A DNA stretch of 64,000 nucleotides from Rapana venosa (GCA_028751875.1 CM054154.1:54833470-54897469); one strand, 5' to 3'; positions 10,641 to 21,881 are shown, counted from the first letter of the stretch. Numbers and translations: made by a program. Notes: generated by a model from the letters alone, not told the origin.

Positions 10641-11181
10641 ACCAGTTCAAGATATGACATAATATCTATCACTTTCTACGGGGCTTTGGGATTGTTAATG
10701 TTCTTGTAATTGTGGTAGTCCAGTCTAGGGTCAATGACAAGATTCCAGTCTCCAGCTAGAATCACATTCGGTGTCCTCATTTCTTCAATCCTTTTCTCTA
10801 TGTCTACAAAAAAAGCTGGTTCATCTCTATTTGGTCCATATATTATTGACTAGTAGTATATCTTTCCCCATAGTTTTTAACTTTAATATGATGTGATTAC
10901 CCCCATTGCTTTTTTTATTACGCTTTTTATTTTAAATTCAAGATTGTTGTTAAACAAGATAGCTACTCCTCTGGATCGGGAAAATTGTTTGAAGCAAATA
11001 CACACTCAATAACGCCACTCAGCCCTGATCTGACGTTCTAACTTACTACTAAAAATGAGTATCATGGAGAAAATGAACCGATGACTTTTTGTCGTAAATA
11101 TTGAAAACGTCTCTTCTTTTTTCTTCAAAACTGCCAAGCCCCTGACAGTTCAAAGACGAAAAAGTTTTAGTAGAATTCATA
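10641..11181 (-). pseudogene. Tx1-like ORF2 N-terminus (AP endonuclease)
   Basis: Minus-strand translation from an ATG at 11179-11181 starts MNSTKTFSSLNCQGLG, matching the S-x-N-C/V-x-G-L first strand of LINE AP-like endonucleases. It continues with KRRDVFN and then FLHDTHF (the usual QDTH/QETH, catalytic Glu/Asp region). Further on, IYGPN (about 10830) and ILAGDWNLVIDP (about 10750) match the YGPN and GDFN/GDWN boxes. Several frame changes and stops interrupt it. This domain nicks target DNA to prime reverse transcription. Confidence 0.82.
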
Positions 11182-11380
11182 ACAGTATGCTATCTTGGCT
11201 TTTAAAACACCATGAGAACAGGAAAGTCTCAAGCTTCCTTGCTGAAACCCAGCTCCCATGCTGCATGCCTCACAGTGTGTTCCAGTGGGAAGTATGCCTC
11301 CAAATATGCACAGCATAAACAATATTGAATCCCTCTTATTACATTCAAACCAAGAAAAACACATATACCACACCCCCAAA

Positions 11381-11442
11381 CCACACACGCAACACACACA
11401 ACCACACACACACTCACACACACACTCACGCACACACGCGCA
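11381..11442. repeat. (CA)n-rich microsatellite
   Basis: CA/CACT/CACG units. Frames over it are Cys/Val-rich or His/Thr-rich artefacts. Confidence 0.93.
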
Positions 11443-11627
11443 CCGAAGCGCGCTAAAGGTAAACTAAAGAGAATTCTGCTCCAACTCAGGACACACACAA
11501 AACGTGAAAAAAATCAATCTTTTCCTCTGACCCACGCGGCGGTCAGTTTGTGCAACGCAACCCTGACAGGTTTTCGCTAAAAGCAGTATACCGAGGGAAA
11601 AAAGGTAACATCCCCTTTTTTTACAAT

Positions 11628-12035
11628 CTGTAAATAAATATCTCACAGAGAGGGAGAATCTGTTAATAAATATCACAGAGGGAGAGGAAGAATCTGTTAA
11701 ATATCTCACAGAGAGAGAGGGAGGGATAATCTGTTAAGAAATATCTCACTAAGAGAGAGAATATGTTAATAAATATCTCAGAGAGAGAGAATCTGTTAAT
11801 AAATATCTCACAGAGAGAGAGAGAATATGTTAATATCTCAGAGAGAGAGAATCTGTTAATAAATATCTCACGGAGGTAGAGAATCTGTTAATAAATATCT
11901 CGCATAGAGAGAGAATCTGTTAATAAATATCTCACAGAGAGAGAGAATATGTTAATAAATAAGAGAGAGAGAGAATCTGTTAATAAATATCTCACACAGA
12001 AAGAGAATCTGTTGATAAATATATAAGAGATATAT
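11628..12035. repeat. minisatellite, ~31-34-bp unit, about 13 copies
   Basis: The unit is close to AATCTGTTAATAAATATCTC followed by a variable ACAGAGAGAGA stretch. Thirteen variants of the AAT(C/A)TGTTAAT core can be counted. Unit length varies mainly through the GA tract; some units lack part of the core. It sits between ORF1 and ORF2 of the Tx1-like LINE. Confidence 0.92.
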
Positions 12036-12059
12036 ATATAGAGAGAGAGATCCTCCCCA

Positions 12060-12584
12060 CAATCGTGTTTTTCATGGGTGAAGTCCTAATCGTTTTGCTC
12101 ACCAGTGCCTATGCAAAGGTAACTTTCCAAGTTAATTTAGATTTGCTTTAGTGTTTGTTCACAACCTCCATCATGCACACGAGGCACTGTGAGAAATTTA
12201 ACAGCATTCACACTCAACATATTTGGCGACAACCCCAACCTTCCACCACAAGTGAACACTCCTCCTCCCTCACTCCCATCACTTCTATAGAGGTGAAAAA
12301 TTCCCCCTAGACCAAAAAGAAGAAAAAAACGTAATATTTTCACACTCTTTAACAAGAGATCTCCATCAAGCAGCAACACATCCCACAACAAGCAGTCCAT
12401 CAACAAACTATCATGTCAACAAACCAATCCACAAGCGAACCAGCCACTATGTACAATAATCCTCAATAAAAAACGGACACACCTCCAAAACCCATCGCAA
12501 CATATTTGTAGTGGCATGTGCCCGTGTAAGGTACCCCACTCCCGCCCAAAACTATGTGAAGCCCCGCGCAGACCCTCCCCCCCT
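12060..12584. other. unassigned spacer inside the Tx1-like element
   Basis: C/A-rich sequence with no recognised coding or repeat motif. It follows a short TATA/GA tract at 12025-12051. Confidence 0.45.
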
Positions 12585-12915
12585 CACTGCAGTGTACCAT
12601 TCCTCACCTCAAGCCACGGCAGATCTTTCCGCTCCAAACTAGGGCCGCCCTCTCTGGGAGAAGCAGGTCGCCACAGGCGCCGTGCCGCCCCCCCCCCCCC
12701 CCCCTCAAAATGTGCATCCGACTCCCTACCGAAGGAGTCTTTCTCTACACACAAAAAAAACTCGCAAGGCAAACTCTCCCGCTGTCACCGACTCGTCATG
12801 TGTGCCAAATAATAATGTGCTGCACTGGGCAAATCAGATTGTTGTCTCATCCGAAGGGCCAGTGCCCAAGGCATCACTCCAGACCCAGTGGAGGAGAGAA
12901 AGGTCTACAGTCCAA
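12585..12915 (-). mobile_element. degraded SINE copy
   Basis: Blocks occur in the same order as in the SINE at 236-540: CCACGGCAGATCTTTCCGCT (12615), GGGAGAAGCAGGTCGCCAC (12656), and TTGTCTCATCCGAAGGGCC (12842) followed by ACCCAGTGGAGG. A C-run at 12689-12705 takes the place of the T-run in the other copy. Confidence 0.5.
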
Positions 12916-13753
12916 ACAGACAGAATCTGCACTGTGCATCATTACTCAGTGGAGAGCTGGCTGCTGCTGCCAGATCCCTGCCGCTCCGTGCATGGTATCA
13001 ACGCCTTGCTAGTAAGCCATTCTACACCAGCCCCCTGCCTACCACGTGCTTCTGCACAGTCTCTCTCCGACTTCTCTCTCCCCCCCCCCCTCCCCAAAAA
13101 AACGTTATCTCTCCCCCTCCACTGGGGGCAGAGGGAGTGGTCAAAGAATAATAACACAAACAGAGAGGCTCGTGAATGACAGGGGGGGGGGGGGGGGGGG
13201 GGGTGTGGGGGGGGGGGCAGGGAGGAGACTTGATCGGTCACAAGGAAATCCAGTCATCTATCACACCTTTCACAGGAACCAGTTTTATCAAAGCAACATC
13301 TGACCCATATCCAAATACCTGGCCACACACTCTACCATGGTACGACCTGCAGTGCAAAATGAACTTGTTGGTGATGGCAAGAAAGTTGGACTTCTTCCTC
13401 CAATAGTCAGTATCACACAAAAAACCCATGACTGGCCTAATCCACAGCAGTTTGACACTTCGCCTACACTGCCCACCTATAGCCCATTCTGGCATGGAAG
13501 AAGCTAATGCATGTCGTAATATGCGCTTGGTATGTATGTCACTCCCCAAAATGCGTTAAGTCTACATATGCCACTATACATATTATACACACACAAATTA
13601 CCTATCAAGTCTATCAATATACAGGTCCCCCTTCCACATGTTTCATGAACACACACTAGTTGAAGCTTAAGTGCACAAGTTTATAAAACTATTATCAAAA
13701 CATATCAAAACTATTATCAAACATTGTGTGGAGAGAAAAGAAGAAGGGGACAA

Positions 13754-13756
<3 letters not shown>
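12916..13756. other. unassigned sequence with a long G-run
   Basis: No protein similarity recognised. Contains C-run 13081-13091 and a G-run (13182-13217, one T-G interruption). Frames across these are homopolymer artefacts. Confidence 0.5.
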
Positions 13757-13810
<54 letters not shown>

Positions 13811-13829
13811 AGAGAGAGAGAGAGAGAGG
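13757..13829. repeat. (GA)n microsatellite
   Basis: About 35 GA units with a GGGG interruption near 13807. Confidence 0.96.
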
Positions 13830-13939
13830 AGCACGACATGAAGCACTGACAGACAGGAGAAAAGGGATGGTGTCCAAACAGCAGCAGGCAGGTTTCATAT
13901 TGTCACTGTCGTTTCCATATCCTCAGCCAGTGTGTCAAA

Positions 13940-14165
13940 GTCCTTCGGATGAGAACTATAAACCGAGGCCCCGTGTTCGAACGCATGCAGAACATCTTGC
14001 GCACACGTTAAATCCTGTTCCGCTTTTCGTAAGAGTAGGCCATTGTGTGCCGGTGGAAACAGATGACAAAATTGACAAAACTGCATACACACGGGGACTA
14101 GATGTAAAAAAGCAGTGAGTGCTTATTCCATTATCCTCGATATAAAAGAATAAATAAATAAATTT
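13940..14165 (+). mobile_element. SINE with central domain and GAGTGCTTATTC tail
   Basis: Best copy of this SINE in the window. The central part reads CTTCGGATGAGAACTATAAA, then CCGAGGCCCCGTGTTC and CGCATGCAGAACATC. The 3' part has GGGGACTAGATGTAAAAAAG, then TGAGTGCTTATTCCATTATC, CTCGATATAAAAG and an AATAAATAAATTTAT end. It cuts the C-terminus of the Tx1-like ORF1 at 14166. The 5' end is not clear because a GA microsatellite lies upstream. Confidence 0.72.
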
Positions 14166-15080
14166 ATGGCCTTAGACAACACTTCATTGACGTTCATTGT
14201 GACATCTAATTTAAGAGTCCCTCCGTTCTTCATTTTATCAAGGATTTTGCCGTTCGATGACCATGCTGCCATAGTTGCCGTATGATCGGATGCTTTCTTT
14301 AAGAGTTTATAGTTTGTTTGAGTGAGATCCTCTCCCACCGACACACCAGACTGTTTCAGCTTGCGGCGGTCCGCCAGAACTTGTCCCCTCAGCCTCCTGG
14401 AGAAGAAGCGTGCGATGATGGGGCGTGGCCTGCTTCCTCCTGGCTTGCCCACACGGTGGGCAATTTCAAGGTCTGCTGTAGACACCCTCACCCCGATTTT
14501 CTTGGTGAAAATGTCGGTGCACTGCCGTACACAGTCGTCCACTGTCTCTCAGCTTCCCCTCACCTCCGGCACCCCGTAGACGCGGAGGTTGAATTGCCGG
14601 CCATGCTGTTCCTGGTCGTTCAGATCTTTCCGCAGCTCACTGTCCTCTCTTCTGCACTGCTGTACCTGACCACGTAGCTCCCGGTTCTCCTCCCTCAGCT
14701 TCCCCACCTCCGCACTCAGCGCATCTCTCTCACTTCTTATGTCAAATATCTCACCCTCCAACTTGTCCATTCTTAAGTTCAGTGCCGTAGACATAATGTT
14801 CATCTCTTCTCTCATTTGCTTTATTTCATCCTTCTTCTTTTGTTGAGACGTTGCACAGTTTTTGTCTAATTTCTTCTAGGAGCTCTTCAGAGCCCATGAT
14901 GTGACTGTCCTCACTGCCCACACTGCCTGTCCTGGCCTTCTTCTTCCTCTCCTCCTCCTGTCTCCCCTTGCTGCTGGGCTGCTCGGGGCTGGCACAGGAA
15001 TCACTTGTGGAGGAAGCGGAAGGATTCTTCCTCTTACCTGATGCTCTTCCCGCAAAATACTTTGTCAGTGAGCTTGTCAT
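14166..15080 (-). pseudogene. L1-type ORF1 protein of the Tx1-like LINE
   Basis: Three minus-strand segments (15080-14826, 14815-14549, 14542-14166) give one ~300-residue protein with two frameshifts. It starts MTSSLTKYFAGRASGKRKN, then a Ser/Lys-rich region, and a coiled coil with heptads (LEGEIFDIRSERDALSAEV..LREENRELRGQV). An RNA-binding RRM-like domain follows: FNLRVYGVPEV, LEIAHRVGKPG, RPRPIIARFFSRRLRGQVL, and a C-terminal domain with SVGEDLTQTNYKLLKKA. This is the standard layout of L1/Tx1 ORF1p, which coats the element RNA. The last residues are lost to the SINE insertion at 14165. Confidence 0.85.
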
Positions 15081-15603
15081 GCTCTCCTGATACTGTGCAT
15101 TTTGTCTGGATTGTTTGATTGTGTATTTTGTTTAAGAGTAACTATAGTACACTTCCACAGTAAAAACCTGCAAAACTATTGGACTCTGTGGGGTTTTTTG
15201 GGTTCCTTTTTTTGTCTGTTTGAAGTAGAGGAATCCAGTTGTGTAATGTTTCTAATTGTGTTTATATACGAAGAGCGCAGCTCTGTACCTACGTGGAATA
15301 CTTTATGTTGCAATGTAGCTTCTGTTCATTCCATTACGACATAGCTTACTTGGTATCATCATTCTTCAGGGGATTTCCTGCAGCACATTAACACACTGAC
15401 GCCATTTCACAGCATTCTTATATTTCACGACATAATGATTATGCGCCCACTCCTGCTTTTGAAATTGGCATTTAAGTCGGAACAAATGTCACACTTAGCA
15501 ATGACTTGTGGAAATATAAAAAATAGCCACTGTGCACAGCACTGGATGGAGAGAGCAAACCAAAACACGTGGCTCTCTCTGACGTGAGCGCTGGTCAGTG
15601 TCA
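15081..15603 (-). other. probable 5' leader of the Tx1-like LINE
   Basis: No ORF of note. It lies between the ORF1 start and the right TSD, so by position it is the 5' untranslated region. A GAGAGAGCCACGTG stretch lies near 15568-15581 on the minus strand; promoter function is not shown. Confidence 0.5.
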
Positions 15604-15621
15604 TCATGCTGCCACTTTATA
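15604..15621. repeat. right TSD of the Tx1-like LINE
   Basis: TCATGCTGCCACTTTATA, identical to 3114-3131. Confidence 0.85.
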
Positions 15622-15629
15622 TATCCCCA

Positions 15630-17560
15630 AAATTAATACGTTAAAAACAAACACCAGGGAAATATCTGGTGTACACATGCTGCTTGTGAGGAAGCAATTA
15701 AAAAAAATGCTTAATGTAGAACATTTATTTAAAAGATAAAACATTAGAAAATAATGTAAAAACAGAAACAAGCGAAATATCACTGTAACCTTGTTGTAGC
15801 TCAGGCTAAGAGACAATTTCGGACTTCTTTTTGTACCACCGAAATTTCAAATCATAAGGACTTTAATAGGGTTTGGGAAAAATTTCATGAAATGAAAAAA
15901 GGTGTTAGTTTACCAACTTGTCCAGTGAGACTGGAGAACAAAGAATTCCCATCAAATTTAGAAAAGACAGAGAAATTTGCAGACATGTTTTCAAAATCGA
16001 TGCGTCTTGAAGGCTTGTCACTTAAGTGTGAGAACTATAGAACAGAAGAGGAAAGTAAAACAGAATATGCCGACCCAGTCTCTGACAACAGTTCATACAT
16101 TAATGCTCCAATTTCAGTGGATGAAGTTAGAGATGCTTTATTGTCTCTCTCTAACAAAAAAAACATCTGTTGGATTAGATGCAGTTTCTAATGATATGTT
16201 AAAACATCTACCAGCAAACTTCATTTTTCTACTTCATAAACTGTTCAATAAATGTTGGATTGAAGGTGTTATGCCAGTAAGTTGGAAACAGTCCATTGTC
16301 GTTCCAATTCATAAACAGGGAAAGCCCAAAACAGACAAATCTAGCTACAGGCCAATTGATTTGACCTCACATACTTGCAAGTTGATGGAAAGAATTATTA
16401 TTAAAAGGCTCATGTATTTCTTTGATAAAAATAAAATATTCCCGGTCAATCAAGCGGGTTTTCAAAAAGATAGATCTGCCATAGATAACTTAGTTAAGCT
16501 ATCAACGCATATAAAATTCAGTTTGCAAGAAGAAAGAACGAACTTGCAACACTTTTTAATATAAAAAGACGTATGATCGAGTTTGGCATGCTAAGTTGCT
16601 ACATGAACTAAAGAATCTGGGTTTTTCTGGGTATTTCTATCATTATATTAAAGTTTTTTTGACTAACAGAAGTATACAGGTTAGAGTAGCTAAATCATAT
16701 TCTAGTTTTAGATCTCTTGATATGGGACTACCCCAAGGTTTTGTGATATTGCCTGTATTATTATTTTAATGTTTTGCTGCATGATCTCCCTATGAAATTG
16801 TCAAAGGAAGTCATCATAGTACAGTATGCAGATGATATATGTATGTGGATGAATGTTTCTATGAAACGAAACACACCCAAAAGAGTGTTAAACTACATTA
16901 AAAAGGTATACCAGAACCAGCTTGACAACATCAATAATTATATGCTCGAAAATGGATTAACTTTATCCACAGAAAAATGTACACTGCGCTTTTTAACAAT
17001 AGCTGTAATCCAGATGAGCTACCAGCATGTAGAATTGGGACTGACGTGATTGAGGATAGAGACACCATAAAGTTCTTGGGTGTTATTCTCACTTCTAAGC
17101 TAACTTGGCATGCACATATTGAACACAATTTAACTAAAGCAAAGAAAGGCTTAAACTTTTTGAAGATGGTAAGTAAACAGTTCTGGGGCCAAGACACATT
17201 AAATTTGAAATATTTAGCTACTTCTCTTATTTGTTCAAAATTATCAGATGGCCAAGAGGTATTTTTCAGTGCTCCTAAGTATTTACTTAAAAAGTTACAA
17301 AGTATAGACTGCAGAGCATACAGGCTTGCTCTTGGTGTGCCTTATCACGCCTCAGCCCTGGGAACTTATAATGAAGTCGGCATTTTACCTTTAGATGATT
17401 AACGTCAACTAGCATGTGCTAAATGTGTGCTTAGAAACAAAACGACTGAAAACTTTATTTCAGAGGAAATAGAAGTACAATCAGAATTGGATTTTCCTAA
17501 AAGAGCAAAAAAATTTTTCCTTTTTAAATCCCCAAAATACATATGTGTCTGATCGGGTAC
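15630..17560 (+). pseudogene. I/Jockey-like LINE reverse transcriptase
   Basis: Frames at 15892, 15977, 16774 and 16977 read as one RT with several frameshifts. Linker: VWEKFHEMKKG. Fingers: SVGLDAVSNDMLKHLP, VPIHKQGKPKTDKSSYRPI, NQAGFQKDRSAIDNLVKL. Palm: FKKAYDRVWHAKLL near 16570 (split by a frameshift), LDMGLPQG near 16720, and the intact catalytic box VQYADDICMW near 16820. The C-terminal part has IKFLGVILTSKLTWHAHIE and YRLALGVPYHASALGTYNE, then ILPLDD with a stop. This C-terminus is typical of I/Jockey-group LINEs; clade tentative. The endonuclease is absent. Similarity fades after 17560, where consensus quality drops. Confidence 0.82.
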
Positions 17561-18391
17561 AAAATCTGAAGTCAATCAACACGCAGGGAACACGAAAAGC
17601 AAGTTCTTTTCCCTCAGGGGAGATGAAAAAAGCACACGTTGACTAGGGGTGAATGTAAAAAAGAATGAAAACCCAGAATAAAAGGGGTTTTTGTCCGCCC
17701 CCACATTCATAAATAATATTTTGCCCCATTTAAAATTTTAACAGACGGATAGTCAGATAATCAAAAAAACATTTTGCTTTTATTTACTACTTTTGAAAAT
17801 AGAAAAACCCCATACTATTTTGGTAAATATCACTCGATATTTACGCAAAACTAATAGCAATTTTTATGGGTTTACTTACTTTTCTTGATTTGCCTTTTAA
17901 ATATATTTCAAATCCTTCTTGCTTTATTCAAGTCGGTTTGTATGTTTTAAAACCCCCAGGGGTTATAAGAAAACTTGGGAAACTATTTTAGATTTGCAGT
18001 ATCCATCCTTCCTTAAAGGGCAGTGTAAATTTTTTTGGGTCCCTTCAACATGGATTCTTTCAAAGGGGGCGGATGCGCTGCCAAAAAGGGCAAAACATGG
18101 ATGGGATTCAATAGACTTGCATGGCCTCTACCCTTTTAAAGAGGGCACTGCTTACTAGAAAAAAAATCAGGGAGAAGGTCCAAAAACTTATCAAAAATGG
18201 AGATTTTAACTAATGAAATTTTGATACCGATAATTTAACAGACTAAACCTTCAAAACTTGTGAAAATGTTTTTCATAAAGAATTACTGCTTTTTTTTTAT
18301 AGAAGAACCTAATGCATTGATGCCCAAAATTTCAGCAAAAAGGGGAAATGCATATGGTGAGAAATCCAATATCAAATTTTTTGACTCCCAA
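17561..18391. other. low-quality sequence, no feature recognised
   Basis: Rich in short homopolymers (AAAACCCCC, GGGG, TTTTTT). May be the tail of the preceding LINE, but no domain could be read. Confidence 0.5.
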
Positions 18392-18870
18392 CACGGCGTC
18401 AAAACGGGAAAAACCCTCTCTTTAGTTTGCAGTGGACTTTCCCACCGAACCTAAATCCTTGGCTCTATCCAGCACCGCCGGTCAGGGGCCAAGTCAGCGT
18501 CTCGGGGTGCCAAAACCCCATTCCTTCTTTGCTGTCTTTGCGACTGGGCGAATTTTTTAAAAGGTTTTATTTTTTTCGCTGTGGGTGTCCATTTGATTTT
18601 ACAGTATCATACTTTATGAACAAATTTTAATCCCCTGCTTTACTTGTTTGGGGTGACGGTTGTCCCTACTTTGGTTAACTAATTTTAAACATTTTTTTTA
18701 CAAACACGGTTTTCCCAAGAAACAAAGGGGGAGTTTCGTGTTTTTCTGTGTGTGTGTTGGTGTGTTGTGTTGGTGTGGTGGGGTGTGTGTGTTTGTGTGG
18801 TTGTGTGTGTGTGTTGTGTGGGTTTTGAAAAAGTAAGAAGAAGTAATCTTCAATTTTAACGTCTTTCCAC
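18392..18870 (+). mobile_element. element X copy 1, left part
   Basis: Starts CACGGCGTCAAAAC and runs parallel to 55004-55470 (copy 2). Shared landmarks are CTTTAGTTTGC, GGTCAGGGGCCAAGTC, CATTCCTTCTTTGCTGTCT, CTGCTTTACTTGTTTG and GGTTAACTAATTTTAAACAT, then a GT microsatellite. Copy 1 has many isolated base losses and homopolymer replacements relative to copy 2. The element continues at 21882 after a LINE insertion. Confidence 0.8.
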
Positions 18871-18882
18871 TTAAAGGATATC
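18871..18882. repeat. left TSD of the LINE inside X copy 1
   Basis: TTAAAGGATATC, matching TTAAGTGATATC at 21882-21893 with two mismatches, in a region of poor consensus. Confidence 0.55.
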
Positions 18883-21881
18883 CATCATATCATATCAGAC
18901 CTGACCTTGGCGGTGGGGGGAGACATAAAGACGATCCGGGGTGCCTCCTCCATCCATCTGGGCCCCGGCTCTGCCAGTAGTCCCGAGTCATTCATTCCGG
19001 CCATTCTTGATTTTGTCTCCATGATTTGTTCTGTCCCCCTCTTCTGACCTTTCGAGTTTTCCCTGCAGTATTTTTTTGGGGCAGATGTTGTGGGGTGCTG
19101 GCCCAAAACCTGTCAGTTTTTTCTTCTTGACGATGGTGAGAAGGGGTTCCTGTGGACCTCCCACCGTGTTATTTGATCTTGACAAATTCGTTGGTCTTTG
19201 TTTTCCGGTTTCCCATAGTTTTCAACTTTTGTTCGAATGCGGGTTCGCTTTGCTGTTTCAGCAGTCAATGTCAGGTTCTTTTTACGCGGGATCACGAATT
19301 GGGTTTTGAAGCTTTAGTTTGATTGGAAACTGATCTCTTTATTTTTCCATATGGTGGTGGTTTTGTCAGGAAGATGTTGCCATGGCTTTTCTACTTTGAT
19401 TTCGTCTCGATGCCCGTCCTTTGTGAGTGTACCCCGGTTTTTAAAAGCGCTACCCCCTCCAGTTTTGGCCGTTCAGTAAATTTTAGGGTGGCTTTGCCGT
19501 TTTTTCACAATACTTTACTTTTTCCGACTACTCCACCCCATATGCCCCAGCTCTGTTCTCATCTGGTGGGGTTTCTTGCAGCTCTGGTTACTTCCGCCCA
19601 TGAGGTCAAGTCATTGGAAAAACCGTAAGTTTTGAGGGGTCGCGCCAATGGAGAGGTAGGGGGAAGTCAGGGGGGTCTCTCTCATGTTTTTTCCCAAGAA
19701 CAATTTTAAACAGGATGGAGAAACAGGCATCCTTTCGGCCCCCAAAACTGTGGTTTAAAGTAGTCCCCGACCTGATTTTCAAAAGGACTGCACTGCTTCA
19801 GTTTGTATGTGCTTGAATGGTTTGCCTAGTCCTTTTCAATCCCAAAAATTTTGAGACCTGCCAAGGGCCCTTCGTGCCATACTCTTCAAAAGCTTTTTGA
19901 AGTCGTTGAATTTGGGGAACAGTCTCTTGAGTTGAAGTGTTTTCCATCATGTGTGGCATTAAAAATCGTTCGATTGTGCTCCCCACCCCCTGAACCCACT
20001 TTTTTCCTTGAAAGGTGTTTTTCTGCCCCCTTCTTGAGTCGTTTCAAAATAACTTTGAGCATGATCTTGCGGGCGTGGTGAGGGGCTGATTGTTCATATT
20101 TTGCTTGGCGTAAATTCCCCTTTTGGGGAGGGGGATGAGGTTTGGGGTTCGTCTTTTGGGCCACTGTTTTGTCTCCAAAATCTTCTACAGATACTGTAAC
20201 ATATTATGCGTTTCGCCACCATGCTTGAGCAGCTCTGCTGGTTATTGTCTGCTCCGGGGGGATTTTCCTACTGGAATGGGGAGGCTTCTTCCACTTCTTC
20301 CCCATATAGTAATGGGGGGGTGCTCTTGATTTGGCTTTCTCTTCTTTTGCCTTTTTCAGGTTGTATTTGGGGGATTTAAAGTTTTTGACAAAACTCGACC
20401 CCTGTTTTAATGCAGCTGAGCTTTCTGTGAGGAGTTTTCCGAGCTGTCTCAATGATGTGTTTGGGTTTGAAGGTTTTGTGGTTTCTTCGGGGGTCGTATG
20501 CCTTTTTCTGTTGCCCATTTTGTTTTTTTTTGTCTCATCACATTTATCACTGATCCAATTCTCTTGGGCCCTTTAACATTGACTTCTTCACGAGATTGTT
20601 GGGCCCCCCGGTATTCTTTTGGGGTTTTAAAACCCCGGTTTTTCGTGCCCTTTTTTGATGCAGAGGGCCCAAATGTCATTGGGAGTCCATGGGTGGTGTT
20701 TATTCCCTGATGACGAGTACCCCTCTGGTTTCTCGGACTCCTCATTAAGTTGTTGGTGAGGTCATTATGTCATTGCCAGGGGGTTAAGCCGAAAACGCCG
20801 CCAAGCTTAGCTTGGAAAATCTCCGAATCTGGGTTTTTGTTTGTCCACGTCAAAATTTGATACTGGGTTTGCAGGGTTTGTTTTCTCAGTTCATTTTATA
20901 CCCGCGCACAAGGTCGTGGTCTGCCTATGTCAGCCCAGGGTAGGTTTTGTTCTGGGTCTGTTTATTGGATTGAAGGCCGTGGTGTTAAGATAAAATCTAT
21001 TTGGTTAGGGTCTTTCGTTTGGGGCCCTGCCAGGTTTCCTCCTTGACGCTTGTGGGGGAAAGGGGGATTGGCAAAAGGTAAATTGGGGTGAGGCAAACTC
21101 CCGCAGACGTAGTCCCCTTCGTGGGCTCCCCATTCCCCAAAGACCAACTGTTCCCGGCCCAAATTTGGGGTAAGGTCGGCCCACTTTGGGGTTAAAAACC
21201 CCCTTTGGTGTGATGAGTCCTTCTTGGTATTTTCTTTAAGGCATTCAAATCTTCATAAAAAACTTTACTTTTTTCTTTGGTCAGGATGGGATGATTTGTT
21301 ATGGTGAGTTCTTGGCTTTGGGGACCCGGTGCTGATAAACCTGCTGGGGAAACCGGGGACACTAATAATGCACCCAATACTTCCTTTTGAAAAAATGCCC
21401 TCCATGTTGTGATGTTTCTTTTGGCACTGTACCCAATCTTTTTGCCTTTTTCATCAATGTTCACCAAAACCTGTCCATCTCATTCTCCCATCCAATAATG
21501 TCCCAATTTATCGGTAAGCCCCTTAGTTCTTTGATTTTTCCCCACTGGTGAGTTACGGACGTTCCCTGTACAATGGTGATTTGTTCTCTAGGGAGCTTAA
21601 TAATTTTTAATCCTATGATTGTCACTTCCACCCTGGTGTGATCAATGGAACGCGGTCGTTGGTAACCCGGGCCTCGACGATCCCGGGATCATATTGGCTT
21701 TGCATTTTCTTTTTTGTCTTGTCTGTGTTAGGAATTCTTGGTGGGCCCCCCCCCAACCCCTCCCAATTTTCCATATGTTTTGGTTTTTTCTATTGGGGTT
21801 TTTCCCCCCCCACATGCGACATTGACTGGGGTTTCATGGATACCAGTAGCTAGCAAAAAACTTCTCTGCGACCCGCCCCTT
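18883..21881 (-). mobile_element. RTE-like LINE, about full length, inserted in X copy 1
   Basis: A ~3.0-kb minus-strand insertion. Its 3' end (at 18883) is an ATG/GAT-type tail; its 5' end lies at 21881. From 5' to 3' it encodes endonuclease and RT of the family also seen at 1992-3065 and 59530-60200. Flanked by a likely 12-bp TSD. The empty site can be read from the flanking sequence, because the motif CTTCAATTTTAACGTCT...CACTTAAG runs on into GATATCAGACAACCCC. Confidence 0.8.
18890..21660 (-). pseudogene. RTE-like endonuclease-RT, many frameshifts
   Basis: Minus-strand landmarks in order: KSKVFYEDLNALKKIP (endonuclease, about 21250), VFGEWGAHEG then NQIDFILTPR (about 21150-20985; the usual N-x-ID-x-I/V strand near the end of the nuclease), NPDSEIFQAKLGGVFG (about 20830-20785), and EYRGAQQSREEVN (about 20600). 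RT parts follow: MLKVILKRLKKGAEKHLS and a degraded AGFRAGRST-type motif with HNRTIFN (20065-19955). The 3' end has FFFLTIVKKKKLTGFG (about 19150-19100), KYCRENSKG and RTEQIME, then EPGPRWMEEAP (about 18970-18930). The frame changes every few tens of codons, largely through homopolymer-type indels, so some breaks may be sequencing errors. Confidence 0.78.

Larger units (their letters stand above)
3132..15603 (-). mobile_element. Tx1/L1-like LINE with nested insertions
   Basis: One minus-strand element is bounded by an 18-bp direct repeat (3114-3131, 15604-15621). In element order: 5' leader 15603-15081, ORF1 15080-14166, later insertions and tandem repeats, ORF2 from 11181 down to about 3540, then a GT-rich 3' leader ending in an A-rich stretch at 3132 (read on the minus strand). 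An RTE-like LINE splits ORF2 at 5697-7598. A gap and duplicated block (8422-10640) inflate the length. Both ORFs lie in the expected order and orientation inside a single TSD, which is why I join them. The element cannot be active: ORF2 holds frameshifts, stops and a changed RT catalytic box. Confidence 0.8.

Noticed and set aside
11628..12035. CRISPR-like regular repeat array
   Set aside because: Units are contiguous, with no unique spacers, in an animal genome; it is a minisatellite.
12942..13241. 99-codon Pro-rich minus-strand frame
   Set aside because: Its Pro tract is the complement of the G-run at 13182-13217.
12516..13303. Pro/Ser/Gly-rich frames of 80-165 codons
   Set aside because: Driven by C- and G-runs and a degraded SINE; no conserved domain.
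13695..13898. Ser/Leu-rich frame resembling a membrane protein
   Set aside because: Antisense of a GA microsatellite.
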